From Ditylenchus dipsaci (lineage: Eukaryota > Nematoda > Chromadorea > Rhabditida > Anguinidae), in the NCBI GenBank assembly GCA_004194705.1, contig SADC01000021.1, forward strand, positions 124,001-188,000: 64,000 nucleotides of DNA, given 5' to 3'. Positions 1 to 11,739 of this stretch are shown here, one piece after another. The stretch's first letter is position 1. Each line of letters begins with the position of its first letter. The position numbers were made by a program, and so were the translations under genes. The notes beneath the pieces were generated by a model. That model saw nothing but the letters and a program-made list of their open reading frames with translations. It ran no database searches and was not told the origin of the DNA.

Positions 1-201
1 TATATCGAGGTTTTGCTTTTTTAGAAGAAAAAATTTTAGTTTTCAGAAAAACGATCGGCAAAATCGGAATCCTGACGATATTTGGAATCAGACTGTAAAA
101 ACAGAACTTACAAAAATCTTCAAAAATCGAGTTCAAAAAAGTGTCGGACCCGAGGCTGGAACGAACTTTTGGCGGTCGCACTATAACGAGGTTTGACTGT
201 A
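1..201. mobile_element. pogo-type MITE, left end cut by window
   Basis: The right end reads ATAACGAGGTTTGACTGTA, the inverse of the TACAGTCAAACC terminus used by many pogo/Tc1-mariner MITEs that duplicate TA. The interior (ATCGGCAAAATCGGAATCC, then AAGTGTCGGACCCGAGG) recurs near 5100, 8900, 17220 and 42020, which defines a family. No coding sequence is seen. Confidence 0.7.
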
Positions 202-286
202 TAAAATAGGGTAATATAGGTATAAAACATATAACAATCTAGGGAACTTAATGCAAAAAACCTTGAAAGAAGGGTACTCTTTTGAA

Positions 287-914
287 TAGGGTTGTCGATG
301 CATCGAAATTTTCGATGAATCGAATCGAAAAACCCGACAATTTTTTGATCCTCTTAATCAGTTAACGTGTTTCAGTGCACGAACTGGCTTTCTAATATAG
401 CATCTAAATACGACGGTTATTAAAAAAAGCTAGAATGTTACTCAAACTAGTTTTTTACATAACTGTTCTGAACTTAAAGACCTTGAGTCTGGGCTACCCC
501 AATAATTTTAGGGTAGCTAGTCTAAAAATTTGTCTCATTGTTTAAAAAACAAATCAACACAACTACTTAAATAGACAAACACTCGTGTTTTACATATTTA
601 CATATCATTTCGGACTTTGGCTTCCAAAAAATTACTTAAGACTTTTTTGGCTTTCAAAAATTACTTTAGGCTTGTGTTTTCTGGAAATTATTTCAGACTT
701 TTCTTTTCAGCAATTACTTCAGACTTTGGCTTTTCCATGTGTACACATTCTCCGTGTGATATAAAAGGCTACCTTAAGACTACAGAAGATTCCATTAATA
801 ATGGAATCGAATCAATAACCGAAATTTTCGATTAATCGAATCGAATCGATAATCGAAATTTTTCGATTAATGAGTGCGATTAATCGATTTCGATTAATCG
901 AATCGACAACCCTA
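287..914. mobile_element. hAT-type word element, word TCGATTAATCGA
   Basis: Ends are TAGGGTTGTCGA and TCGACAACCCTA, flanked by an exact 8-bp duplication CTTTTGAA (279-286 and 915-922), as expected for hAT transposons. Both ends are filled with repeats of TCGAT/ATCGAA-type words. The middle holds four imperfect copies of a roughly 35-bp unit encoding NYFRL-like peptides around 617-720. The open frame there is a by-product of the repeats, not a gene. Confidence 0.85.
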
Positions 915-922
915 CTTTTGAA

Positions 923-1911
923 TCCTAAATTTATTATAACATTGGGTAAAATTCAGAAGTAAAAATAGTTACTTTAGGAGTATATTTGAGAAATACTTTA
1001 AAATGTACTCGAAAGCAGAGTCTTGGCCGAGTATCAAATAATTAAATTTTTTTCTATATTTCGTGAAAATTCTGGCAAACTTTTTGTGTCTCTAGATTTA
1101 GCACTGTCTAGGGAACTAAACGCAAAATCTCAAAAAGGTTTTTTTAGCAAAGGTTATGGGTAAATATGAGTGTCAAACAAGGTTTTATACGTAAATGTAG
1201 CCTGAAATAGCCAAAAAAACGCGTTAAGTTCGATTCTGGGAAATGAGGATAAGCAAACTCCTGCCCAGACTGAAATCGATCATAATTTGACTTCAAATAA
1301 ACCATGAAAACTTGCGAGCAAAAAATTCTCAAAATTTTCTTAAAATAAACTATGATCGATTTTCATAAGTTGAGTGGCAAAACACTAATTTTATAATAAC
1401 ATCAATCATAATAGAAGCCACTATAGTGTTAAATGACCAAAAGTTAAATACTAAAGACGTCCAAAGCCAAACTAAAAATAAAGAAAAATAATAACTTGAC
1501 TAAATTAAGATACTCCAACATTTTTCCCTTCAAACTATTAACTATATCCATTTTTTTTCCTTCAAACAGCTCGAGGTAGGTTGGTGGACGTGGTTATTGT
1601 CTAAGTGCAACATTTTGCTTGTTTCTACACCTACTCATATAAACCAAGAAAAACATGTCAATAACATCAGCTTTAACATCTTAAATCAAATGAAAAAGAG
1701 AAAGACAAACAAACAAAATCAATTTGTCACATAATCTCATAGCTAACAAGTGTCTTTTTTTTATTAAACAAGCTTGTAGTTTACTGCCCACTGGCATTCT
1801 TTCGTTGTTTTTAGAAGAGTGAAAACTTGTACACGCGTAATATACTGAGGGAAAAATTAAGACAAGGGTTAAGTGGGGCACGGCCTTCCAAAAAATGCAA
1901 AAAGATCTATT
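923..1911. other. Stretch without recognised gene
   Basis: AT-rich sequence with short stop-rich frames only. GGGAACT...GCAAAA near 1107 resembles 240-258, suggesting old repeat debris. I see no gene or bounded element. Confidence 0.5.
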
Positions 1912-2141
1912 TTAAAGGGCATACCAGCGCATTTCAAAAAGTTAAGGCAGAGATCAACAAATTTTTTCGAATCATTCCATTTTTCACTCGTTTTGCGTCA
2001 AATCTAATATTGATGACCTTATACTACTTTTAAAAACTAGGCAAAAAACTGAGAAGACTTAGATGGGAACGCATGTAAAAATTTTCCCGAGAAAGAAAAA
2101 CCACTGGTTTTTCTTTTCCCCACCTTGGTATGTCCCTTTAA
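1912..2141. mobile_element. TTAA MITE, non-hairpin subfamily
   Basis: Bounded by TTAAAGGGCATACC and GGTATGTCCCTTTAA; TTAA is the piggyBac target duplication. The interior is not palindromic and matches 8098-8334 along its length (GCGTCAAA...TAATATT...TTTAAAAACTAGGC). A decayed third copy lies around 63075-63225. Confidence 0.85.
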
Positions 2142-2344
2142 GGTTCAAGCAACTTTTTGCGCGAAATTAAATACCCCAAATTTGACTGAAAAATTGAATG
2201 TCAGATTTGAAATGGCTTTTCACTTTCGCAGCTACTCAATTTATTGTAAAAATTTGTGAGCAGTTTATAGAAAAAATCCAGCCGTACATGACTCATGGCC
2301 CAAAACATAAATGTACAGATAGGCAAATAAAAAACACTGCGTTT

Positions 2345-2599
2345 TACCGTATTTCCTCTAATAGCTCACCCTGCTCTAATAACTCACCCCCCTCAACTTT
2401 GAGGGCCTATATCTCAGCTCGGAACAAATATTTTGCAAAGCTGTTTATTGCGTTTTCTTAATTCCCACGAGCTCTACCGATTCCAGTTTTTGAATTTAAT
2501 ATTTTCACCCAAAAATCTCGAGTTCGACCACAAATTTTTCCGATTTTCAGCGATCCAAAAAATAACTCACCCGGGTGAGTTATTAGAGGAAATACGGTA
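2345..2599. mobile_element. CCGTATTTCC-family TA element, word GCTCACC
   Basis: Starts TACCGTATTTCCTCTAATA and ends with its inverse. Just inside, the left end reads GCTCACC and the right end the complementary GGTGAGT. The central core (TATATCTCAGC, TTGCGTTTTCTTA, CACCCAAAAATCTCGA) is shared with copies at 28737, 44487, 44752 and 61851. Confidence 0.9.
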
Positions 2600-2639
2600 T
2601 ATACAAATAAAATCCCATGTAGTTTTTTGTATCCGTTAT

Positions 2640-3060
2640 ACGGTTGCCACTTAAAACAAAGTGATTCGCAAAATAAACGGTAAAATCGGAACCCTAGCAA
2701 TTTTGGGAAAATTTGCAATTTACAAAACGACTGCTGAAATCGGGATTCACGCGATTTTTTTAACCAGACTAACGGAAGGAAACTGGTAAAAAAGTTAAAA
2801 GGTCTAGGTAAAAAACACGTCGTAGGCGGAAATATCGAAATCGAGTGTATATTGTTTGTAAGAGCAATAAAATATTTCAATTCCAAAGTAAAAGAAAATA
2901 AAAAACCGCGGCAAAAGTTATATGGCTCTGCTTGATAGCCTACCAAATCTTCAATACCAACTCGGGAGAAACAGCAGTTTTCTTGGAAAATCGGGAAATC
3001 AATAGTTATGTTAAAAGATTGAATATGTAAAAAACACTCTCCAGGAATGAACACGGAAGA
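2640..3060. repeat. Decayed pogo-type MITE
   Basis: CGGTAAAATCGGAACCC, a GCGATTTTTTTAACCAGACT run and similar phrases match the pogo-type family interior, but neither terminus is clean. The open frame across it on the minus strand follows the repeat and looks non-genic. Confidence 0.5.
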
Positions 3061-3432
3061 AGTCTGCGCTTTTTGTGTAAAAATATCTATTTTGTATATC
3101 TATTCGAAGAACATTCAAAGTAGGTATCCATATTTATAGATAAATTAAAAATATGTTTTTAGCTCAAAAGTACATGCTAATTCCGAGTCATTAGCACCAG
3201 ATTTCGCATTTTAATATTAAAAATGCAGTTGAATAATGTGCGAAAAGGTCAAAAATTGTGCCATAATTACTCTTTCATGGATTTCAAGGAAATTTTGCAC
3301 TTTATATTTGCTGCACTTTTTAATTGGAAATGTTAAATATGATGATGATGATGTTTGTTGTCCAAAAAAACTTTTATGCCACAAATATGCCACAAAGAGT
3401 AGTTTCTTTGGTATGCTATATATATTTAAGAT

Positions 3433-4830
3433 TAGAGATGGGCATTTGCGTTTGCCCAATACCAATACCAATATTTTTTGGCCCTCTCTAGACCCAATAC
3501 CAATACCAATATTTCAAAGATGTAGACCCCAATATATTGCCCAATACCAATATTTTTTCAAAAGTCTATTTATTCACCAAAACATTAAAAAAAGTTCCTA
3601 GTTTAGTCTAATCTCGATTTAGTAACACGCTGGAACTGATTTTTTGGCCTAAAGAAACGAAAATTGATCCATTCCGGTTTTTATCAAGATATTAGTTGAA
3701 GTGTGCTTGGAAATCCAATAATCGAGAAATTTTTAAACTCAAGTTTGTACGAATTAAATTTCAGACGATCCGAATTTCGGACTAATTAAAATTGGGCGAA
3801 CTGATTCTTGGACGAAAAATTAATTTTATTGCACCAGCTGTCGAATGTAGGAGAAATCATTTTAAATAAATCTTGTTATGGTGTTGCACAATTGTGGAAA
3901 ATAAAAATTCGATTTTGTCAAAAAAAATCACTTCTGGGTCAGAACTTCTGACATTAGTTTTTTATAGTCACCATAAAGTTTTAAGTATAGGAAAGTATTT
4001 TCGTTAAAGGGGTGTGTACTCCGCAATATTCGAAAATTTGTCTTGATCAGAAAGCCGCTAAAACATATCTCTTATGAAATTTATCTCTGTGCAAGAATAC
4101 TGCTCCAGCATTGACCCTTCTAGGCAGAGCTCCGTGCTCCCTCTTTCTTCTAATCCTGGTAGAATATGCTTTAGCAAAAACTGGCCCTGGAGTTGAGAGT
4201 GCATTTCTCAAATCATCAAGCGTCCATGTTTATCTATCTGGATTATGTTCTTGATTCGAGCGTGGTTTCCACACTGGATATCATTTAATACGTAGTTCGC
4301 AGTCAAAGACTTCTTGGTGGCGACAAGACCTGACTGTTCACCAGTCTAGCTGCGAAAAAATGTCGTTCCTGGTTGTAAGAAGTTCCAAAATTAAAAAAAT
4401 GAGTTTCCTCTGAAGCCATGCTGCACCTGTGTTATTTGCCTTGCAAATTTTCAAAAAATTTGATTTAGTGATTCAGAAAATTGTCAGACTGTTGATATTT
4501 GCAGATGAAGATGGTGTTAAGAAGAAACACAAATTTGTTTGCAATGATTTTTGCTCGAGATAACTTTTTAAATATTGCGGACCTGAAGTACACAGCGACT
4601 TTAAATTTTTTTCTTAAGTGAGTCAATGAAATTATAATAAATAAAATTTGTTTAATGTCATCCATTAGACCAAAAAAATGAGAATATATGAGTGAAAATT
4701 TGAAATTTCTATTGGAAAAATTTCATTATCTAGCACCCAATATCTTTGTCAAACCCAATACCAATACCAATATTTTCGAAAGTCACCAACCAATATCCCA
4801 ATACCAATATATTGTTTGTTCCCATCTCTA
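3433..4830. mobile_element. hAT-type word element, word CCAATACCAATA
   Basis: Ends TAGAGATGGGCA and CCCATCTCTA, with an exact 8-bp duplication TTTAAGAT (3425-3432 and 4831-4838). Both ends carry arrays of CCCAATACCAATATTTT, here in the same orientation rather than inverted. About 1.1 kb in the middle is not word-like and could be transposase debris, but I recognise no motif in it. Confidence 0.85.
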
Positions 4831-5059
4831 TTTAAGATCAAAATAATCTTTTTTCGTCAGTTCTAAACTTTTTTTAATGTAAATAAAAAAATTGTGATTC
4901 CTAAATTTGCAATAAATAGTTTTGGCAGTTTTATTTATATCATATTTGACACTAACCTTGCAAAAAGTAAATATATTAGCTTATGGAAATCAAAGAATCA
5001 TGTGAGGTGTATTAGTGGCTGGAGGGCAGGATAAAAAAGGGGAACATTAAAAAATAAGT

Positions 5060-5540
5060 CCAAGCTCCCATTAACGACACGCCAAAAAGTTCGTTCCCGT
5101 CTAGGGTCCGATACTTTCTTGACTTCGATTTTCGAAACCTTTTCCATTTCTGTTTTGACGGTCTGACCCAAATATCGTAAGCATCCCGATTGTGCCAGTT
5201 GTTTTTCAGAAACCTCATTTTTTATATAAAAAGGAAAACACTAGATTAAACGTCAACTTTTTTGGAAAAAAGTGTCGTTAAAGGGGCGTGCTTGTGCGTT
5301 AGACGGAGAAAAAGCGGGATAAAAGGCCTTCATTTTTTCAAACGTACAGTAATACTCTTTAAATCGAGGTTTTTCAAGGATTTTAATCTTTAGATTCTGA
5401 AAATCGAAATCCTCCGATGTTTTGGACCAGACTGTCAAAACAAAACTGGCAAAAATTTTAAAAAATCGAGGGAAAAAAGTGTCAGACCCCAGGCCGGAAC
5501 AAACTTGGGTTTTTCGACGGTAAGAAGCAATATTTTGAGG
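5060..5540. repeat. Two pogo-type MITE fragments
   Basis: 5071-5220 reads out the family interior in reverse (CCAAAAAGTTCGTTCCCGTC, then CAGAAACCTC). 5345-5525 is a second fragment in the opposite sense (AAAAAGTGTCAGACCCCAGG). Both are truncated. Confidence 0.6.
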
Positions 5541-8014
5541 TGCAAAGTACACGCTTGAGAAAAAAAATTGCATGAAAAAATGCAAAACACTGATTTCAAC
5601 ACACAATAAACAGCATCGAAAAACAAACTGATTATCAGCGGATAAATAAATGCCAAAAAAAACTACGTGTATCCCATTAGCAGTAGTAGTAGCTCATATC
5701 CTTGCTGCTGCATGGATTATATGTGAGTGTGCACATATAAAACAGATAATATGGCACTCTCACACACCAACCTTCAAAGAAGACACCTGAGGCACGCATG
5801 ACCACCCCCCCCCCCTCACTTGGCCGCTCTAGAAGAAGTCGGTGATTTGCGTGTTTGACGTCACACACACATACACTCTCTTTCTTTTTCTGTCTTTCTC
5901 AAAAAGCATACAAAAAGCAAGTAAGTAGTGAAAGCAAGAATTTGAGCGAAGAATATCTATTTGTTTTTGAAAAGACATACCTTTTAAATAATTACAGGGT
6001 GTTCTAGATTGACATTTCTGACTGCGCCAAAAATAATAATGTCAAAATCTAACATCTCACACCCTTGAAAACCACTGTGAAGGAGACCTCAAAAAGTCCG
6101 TAGGCCCTCTTATGTCATATTTTTTATACACACCTTTATCGATTTTTAAGGCCATTTTGTACTTCGAGCTACACATATGAGCCCGCCCTAACGTACGCTG
6201 GTTCACTCTGCGCCTAAAGCTTCGCCTAAGTTAGAAAAATTAGAACATAAAATAAGAAGACAAAAAGGCGCAAATTTGAAAATGTCACTAGAAAGCAAGA
6301 CGTCTTTAAAAAAAGGCTAAAAAGATTGGATAGAGTCATTACAGAAATTATTTGGTATCTAATACCTTGTAACTGCCCCAAGTGTAAGTTTAAATTGCAA
6401 AACCTAAATGACTGAAATACCCTCTATTTTTGGATCTGCCCTGAGGGAATAATCTAAAAAGTTGCTTTCAGGCAACCTATTTCTGCATAGTGTATTTGTA
6501 ATCTTTTTTACCATGTTTGCAATACTCAATAGTTTAAAAGCACAAAAATGAAAAAAATTGTATCCACTCGCAAAACCTCAGACTTAAATTAGTGAGTGAG
6601 GGAGATGAGTGGAATAAGTGTAATTATATATCCTTTTACTTGAGAGAAAAATTATGCATAAACAAGGCATTTTTACGAAATTCATAGCACATCTTGTTGG
6701 AGGAAGTTGCCCAGCTGCTTTCCCCAGCCTACCAAGTGGAGTCCCGATATAACGACCACTGACTGTATTTGACACTTTTTTACAATGTTATGAAGTGTTT
6801 TATCAATTATCTTTGGATTGTCTAATGCGAAAAAAACGCAAGCATCCCAATTTGACGGGTTCTTTTGGTAAATGAACACAGTTTTACCGAATTAAGCCTG
6901 CGGCTCCCGCTATAACGACACCATTTTTTTTGAAAAGAGGGTGTCGTTCACATCGGAAACTAATGGTCTTCTTGTAAAACTGTGGTCATTTACAAAAAAA
7001 GCCAGTAAAATTGAAATCTTTCCGATTTTTCTAATCAAACCAGAGACAACTAGCGAAAGACTGTGAAAATCAGGTTAAAAAGCTGATGGGGACTGCACCT
7101 TGCTAATGGCATAGCAAACATCAGGAAAGCTCAAATGTTTCTCTCAAACTGCAAAAAAGACTAAAATTGAAAAAGTCGGAACTCAAACAAATGTCCAAAA
7201 ACCGCTAAACATCTAATCTATTCCATCACTAAACAGATTGGAAAAAACTTTCAAAATCACCGTAAACATTAAAAAGCCGCCAAAAACACCCTGTAGAATA
7301 TTACAGCACCATCCAACCACCTAGCTACTACCTAGTGGCTGGCTATAGAAAAAATGAGCAGAATAAATTAGAGGGGGTAGAATACTCATGCACACACACA
7401 ACAATAAACACCTCTGGCAGTAAAGCAGACAGGTATTTAGCTGGGAGCGGGATTAAATATGGAGGGAGGTAATAGGGTGTGAGAGGGGATGCCTACCCCC
7501 GCTTAATCCCTTTAGTTACAACCACTCCACTGCCAAATGTTTAATCTTCCAAAGCTTCCAAAAAAGAAGAAGAAACTTTTTGAGCAGCACAAAAAGAATC
7601 AAAATTGATTGTTGTGTCGGTGGTGGACAAAAAACTGTCCTGGCAACCGGCTTTAAGAGCCAACAGCTGCAATAGGCAAGTAAAGAAAAGAAGAGAGCTA
7701 CTACCTATTATTAAAGTGGTAGTCTCAAGGAAGCTGAGAGTTCACACAGTTAATGGCAGGCAAGTGTTGAGGATGTGAATATTATGTTGTTCTCGCTCCA
7801 TACTTTTTTAGGCCTATGAGAGCGGAAAAAAACTTCTGTTGAATTTGCTTGTAGGGTAAGTTAGTAATTATGGCATTTGTGTTGATGTGAAGACTCGCCT
7901 ATATATAACGCGCCTCTTTCCATTTCCTTTCTGACTTAGCGAAAACACCCACTCCTCCTCAGTCAGATTTTACGGCGTCGATAACTATGAGCTTATAACT
8001 TATTTCTCGTATAA
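5541..8014. other. Gene-free stretch with repeat relics
   Basis: Contains a 12-base poly-C run near 5808, pogo-type relics at about 6735-7080 (GATATAACGACCACTGACTG, CTATAACGACACC), and mostly unique sequence from 7300 to 7980. No exon was recognised. The unique part could be regulatory or hold missed K+ channel exons. Confidence 0.4.
7896..7990 (+). promoter_or_regulatory. Possible TATA promoter
   Basis: CCTATATATAACGCG is followed by a pyrimidine-rich stretch (CCTCTTTCCATTTCC) inside a rare non-repetitive block. The look is that of a TATA core promoter, but no start codon or exon could be tied to it. This is inference only. Confidence 0.15.
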
Positions 8015-8407
8015 TACCGTATTTCTTCTAATAAGGCGGCCGGCCGCCTTATTTTTTAAACCGCAGAAAATCTAAAAATGGTCAATCAAAAATGGCCTTA
8101 AAGGGGCATGCCCGTGCGTTTCAAAAAAGTAAGGCGCGGACCAGCAAATTTTTTTGGATCGTTCTAATTTACACTCATTTTGCGTCAAAACTAATATTTA
8201 TGACCTCATACTAGTTTTAAAAACTAGGCAGAAACTTAAAAAATCTGGATGAGAACGCATGTAAAACTTGATAGAGAAAGAAAAAAGTGCTGGTCCCCGC
8301 CTTTTCTCCGTGTCGGCACGGGCATGCCCTTTAACTCTTAAATTTTAGTCAAAAAATGAGGTTGCCGCTTTATTAGAGCGGTTTTCCTTATTAGAAGAAA
8401 TACGGTA
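8015..8407. mobile_element. CCGTATTT-family TA element, word AAGGCGGC, with nested TTAA MITE
   Basis: Ends TACCGTATTTCTTCTAATA and the inverse. The inner words are AAGGCGGCCGG on the left and CCGCTTTATTAG on the right. A TTAA element sits inside, dividing it into short flanks of 83 and 73 bp, so this copy predates that insertion. Confidence 0.88.
8098..8334. mobile_element. TTAA MITE nested in TA element
   Basis: TTAAAGGGGCATGCCCGTGC and GCACGGGCATGCCCTTTAA bound it. The interior matches 1912-2141 almost throughout. Its position inside an older TA element orders the two insertions in time. Confidence 0.88.
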
Positions 8408-8820
8408 TACGAAAAATTCTACAGTTAATTCCTGACGGCCGTCCACTAACTGTCATATATCGTTCGAAAAAAACGATGTGGACATTACTTGATTAAAATG
8501 TCAAGAACAAGATGTATGAAAACAAAATCTAATTTTTAAGTTTTTTTTGACGTAACACCAGGTACACAATGTATATGCACCACATCCGCATGCGGGTTGC
8601 ATTGAGATTTGCACTCTGGAAACCAAAATCCGGTGTGAATGTGGACCGAAAACGAATAATTGTTGAAGTAGGATAAAACGGAGCTGAACGGTTTTTACGC
8701 ATGCCTAAAAAATTTCAGCTCCGATTTAAGTCGTAAAAGTTCAAAACTCATGTTTCACTTACCTCTGCCCAGGCTGCATCGCTTAATAAAATCATTGGAT
8801 TAGATTACTTTTTTCGAAAA

Positions 8821-9055
8821 TAGAGTGCCTGTATAACGAGGTTTTACTTTTTTAGAAGAAAAAGTCTTCGCTTTCTGTTGAACCATCGGCAAAATCAGAA
8901 TTCCTGCGATTTTTGGGACCAGAATTTAGAACAGAATGTCAAAACAGAAATAATCAAAATATAAGTAAAAGCCTTTGAAAGTGGGGTAAAAAAGTGTCGG
9001 ACCTTATGCAGAAACGAACTTTTTGGGGGTGCCCGTATATAGAGGTTTGACGGTA
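8821..9055. mobile_element. pogo-type MITE
   Basis: Left end reads CTGTATAACGAGGTTTTAC and right end ATAGAGGTTTGACGGTA. The interior repeats the phrases of the 1-201 copy (CATCGGCAAAATCAGAATTCC, AAAAGTGTCGGACC). Confidence 0.75.
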
Positions 9056-9840
9056 TTTTCAAAAAATGGCATACTTTTTTTTCAGAAAAAAATAAAATTC
9101 TGCTTTTTTGTAGATATCGGATGTCAAAAAGTGCCGGATATCCGACACATGCCTGCTTAGAACCAATCTTCGCCTGTGCGAATTAAGAACCTGTTCAACG
9201 GGTATTACAAAAATTTGTAATCATAAGATGCAAGAGCAGGCATGCAAACATTTTAAAACTGCAGAAAATAAAAGTAAAAAAACTGGGATGCACTGAACCA
9301 AATTTTTCTTTGTTACAAATAGTGAAAAATGTGTTTGACGAGTCATTAATCAAGGAAGAGGAGGACAGGAGGGTGTCCCATAGATAGATGAACTTCAAAT
9401 TCAACAGTTTAACATTCCTCCATCTTTAGCCAACGATCAATATTAGTAAGTGGTGTTGGAGCAGCAAAACCCTTCCACTATAATTATGGCAATGATTCAG
9501 CAGACGCCAGCCAAATAACCCAATTAAAAACAAGTACGACAATGTTATTAAACAGGCAGATGGGTACTACTAATATATGTTTTTGCTATCCCTTGGCAAG
9601 TATATAAACCGGGCATGTAATGTAGCACCTCTATGAGAAAAGTGTGCAAAACAACAAAATCAAAAATATTTTTTTAGTTGACTTCAACAGAAAAATTAAA
9701 GAAGCAGGGTTGCAACACACAGAACAGTCGTTCTTTTTTGCATATCTAGCTTTTCCCTAACCTTACCTGACCGGAAAATACATTTGGGCATATCTTGATT
9801 TTGTCTAAAATTTTTGTTTAGCCTTGTTATCTTCAAATTG
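9056..9840. other. Stretch without recognised gene
   Basis: AT-rich, stop-rich in all frames, with no bounded element found. AAATGGCATACTTTTTTTTC and GGATATCCGACAC are not shared with other parts of the window. Confidence 0.45.
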
Positions 9841-9970
9841 CACTCGAGACGGCAAATATTCTAAGGACAAAACGAAAAAATGCGCCCTTTTGGCGAAAAA
9901 GTGTCCCCTTTTTGTGAAAAAGTGTCCCCTTTTATGAAAATGTGCTCTCTTTTGTGAAAAAAATTGCCCT

Positions 9971-10037
9971 GGTTCTGGCAGGATTCGAACCAGCAACCTC
10001 TGTTGTGAGCATATGAAGCACTACACCAACCCCTCGG
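9971..10037 (-). repeat. tRNA-like segment
   Basis: On the minus strand a box A-like TTGGTGTAGTGC and a box B-perfect GGTTCGAATCC are correctly ordered, but the anticodon stem does not pair well. It is a tRNA-derived relic or SINE head. A degraded inverted partner is at 10391-10453. Confidence 0.55.
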
Positions 10038-10390
10038 TTTTTCAGAACCGCTCAGAAACCACTTCGGAGTGTCAAAGGCTAAAAATAACCGGTTTTGGGG
10101 GTTTACTAAAAGGGGAGTGAATTTTTAGCGAAAAAAGGATTGAGCGGATCAGAATTCCAGTCCGATGGGCTCAATCGAACAGAATTCGATACTAATCCAC
10201 CCTGAACCTCAGCAAAACCATCCCAAATATGGAATTCTGGGCGATTAAGCCTATCGAACTGGAATTCTGATCCGCTCAAGCAATTTTTTGCAGAAAGTTC
10301 ACCCCCCCCCTTTAGTAAACCCCAATAAACTAGTTGTTTCTGGCTTTTGGCCCTCCGAAGTGGTTTCTGAGCAATTCTCAAAAAGAGAAG

Positions 10391-10453
10391 CCTCGGTGTA
10401 GTGCTTCATATACTCATAGACAAGGTTGCTGATCCGAATCCCGCCAGAATCAG
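10391..10453 (+). repeat. Degraded tRNA-like segment, partner of 9971-10037
   Basis: CTCGGTGTAGTGCTTCATA and TGATCCGAATCCCGCC mirror the 9971-10037 segment with several changes, including loss of the GGTTCGA core (GATCCGA). It forms the opposite arm of the same foldback. Confidence 0.5.
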
Positions 10454-10551
10454 GTCAATTTTCCACAAAAGGGAACACTTTTTCATAAAAGGGGCACTTT
10501 TTCGCCTTTTTGACTTAACAGAAAAAAGGGAGCACTTTTTCACAGGTTTTC

Positions 10552-11049
10552 CTAATAAAGGCTCTCAAATTAGGCGGCTGAAAAATAACCGTATTGAAAT
10601 TAGCAGGTTTCCACACTAAATTATACTTATTATTATATTATAATTTTTCCGTTTGACATTTAACTATGAGCTACTTATTTTTATAGTTTTCATCAATATT
10701 ATAGGTCTCTGAACCATTACCATGCTAAATTAGCAAACTTTAGCTTATCATATCTTTATTCACTCGATCTTACAAGAACACCAACACAATCAACCACCTG
10801 AAGCATGGTGATTTATGCACACTTGCATATTATAAGTAGGATGGGTTGATTAAATCATCAATGAAGTTCTTTTAGGGTCAGCCACCTCAATTTTGGGTAG
10901 AACTCAAAATTTTCCTCTCAGATACTTGAACTTCGAGTAGGGCTTGAATTTTTTTTAGAAATCAGGGTGTGTCATTTCAAACCCGCGTCAGGGGGTCATG
11001 TGGTCCAAAACTTATGCCAAAAAGTTAAATCCAGATTTTATCCTGGATA
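10552..11049. other. Stretch without recognised gene
   Basis: AT-rich, with no long frame, splice-bounded coding similarity or element termini that I can pair. Confidence 0.45.
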
Positions 11050-11207
11050 TACAGTCGAACTCCGATATAACGCCACCCCTGGGGACCGCTATTTGGTGGC
11101 GTTATATCGGGGGTGGCGTTAAATCGGGGGTTCGTTTGACTAAATTTTAGTCAAAGCTGACCAAATTGGTCCATTTTTGGGTGGCGTTATATCGGAGTTC
11201 GACTGTA
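11050..11207. mobile_element. Short pogo-type MITE
   Basis: TACAGTCGAACTCCGATATA and TATATCGGAGTTCGACTGTA are exact inverse termini with TA at both outer edges. The 158-bp body is nearly all terminal repeat (GGTGGCGTTATATCGGGG repeated), leaving only about 60 bp unique. Confidence 0.88.
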
Positions 11208-11739
11208 AAACTAAAATAACACTTGCTCTTGGTTGGGATATGTAGTGCAGAAGTATGGTGATAACGTCGGGTGATTGTATCTTCCGCGGATCTATTCCAC
11301 CTGGATCCTGTACCTTTTTGTATGGCCGCTCAAACATCAAACGTAAATCAAGAAGCGCGCAACCTTACTTATAAAGTCGACTATCAAAAGGCAATTTTCA
11401 AAATTGACGCAGCATTTTTTAGTCGAAAAACCGCTTATTTTGAAAAACGTGTATTTTGAGAACCGTTGTATTTCGAAAAACGTCTATTTTGCAAACCTTT
11501 TTTTGTAATGACGATACCTCCGAATATACCATTTTTCGCAGTTTTTGCCGCTATCTAAGCCTACAATGAAAAATGAACTATCCACGCAAAAAAAATTAGA
11601 CCCATATGTTATTTTTGCAAACTTGAAAAAATCGATGTTTTATCATTTCAATTTCTAGTCATCAAATAACATCTATGTATTCTGCGTGTTCTTTTTTTAC
11701 CATAACATCAGAAAACCCGATTCATTTTAACTATTTTAC

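Larger units (their letters stand above)
9866..10551. mobile_element. Foldback with tandem-unit arms and tRNA-like segments
   Basis: Outer arms are tandem 20-22 bp units (GTGTCCCCTTTTTGTGAAAAA at 9866-9970; inverse units at 10464-10550). Next inward are tRNA-like segments in opposite orientation, then a core at 10094-10325 opening GGGGGTTTACTAAAAGGGGAG. The same core occurs at 27984 and 51543 inside foldbacks with unrelated arms. Confidence 0.7.

Noticed and set aside
2458..3054. 198-codon open frame on the minus strand
   Set aside because: It overlaps a CCGTATTTCC element and a worn pogo-type MITE and shows no protein-like pattern.
3600..4720. hAT transposase in the middle of the 3433-4830 element
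   Set aside because: All frames are broken by many stops and I recognise no hAT dimerisation or RNase-H motif.
9971..10037. Functional tRNA gene
   Set aside because: Boxes A and B are good, but the anticodon stem and acceptor do not pair.
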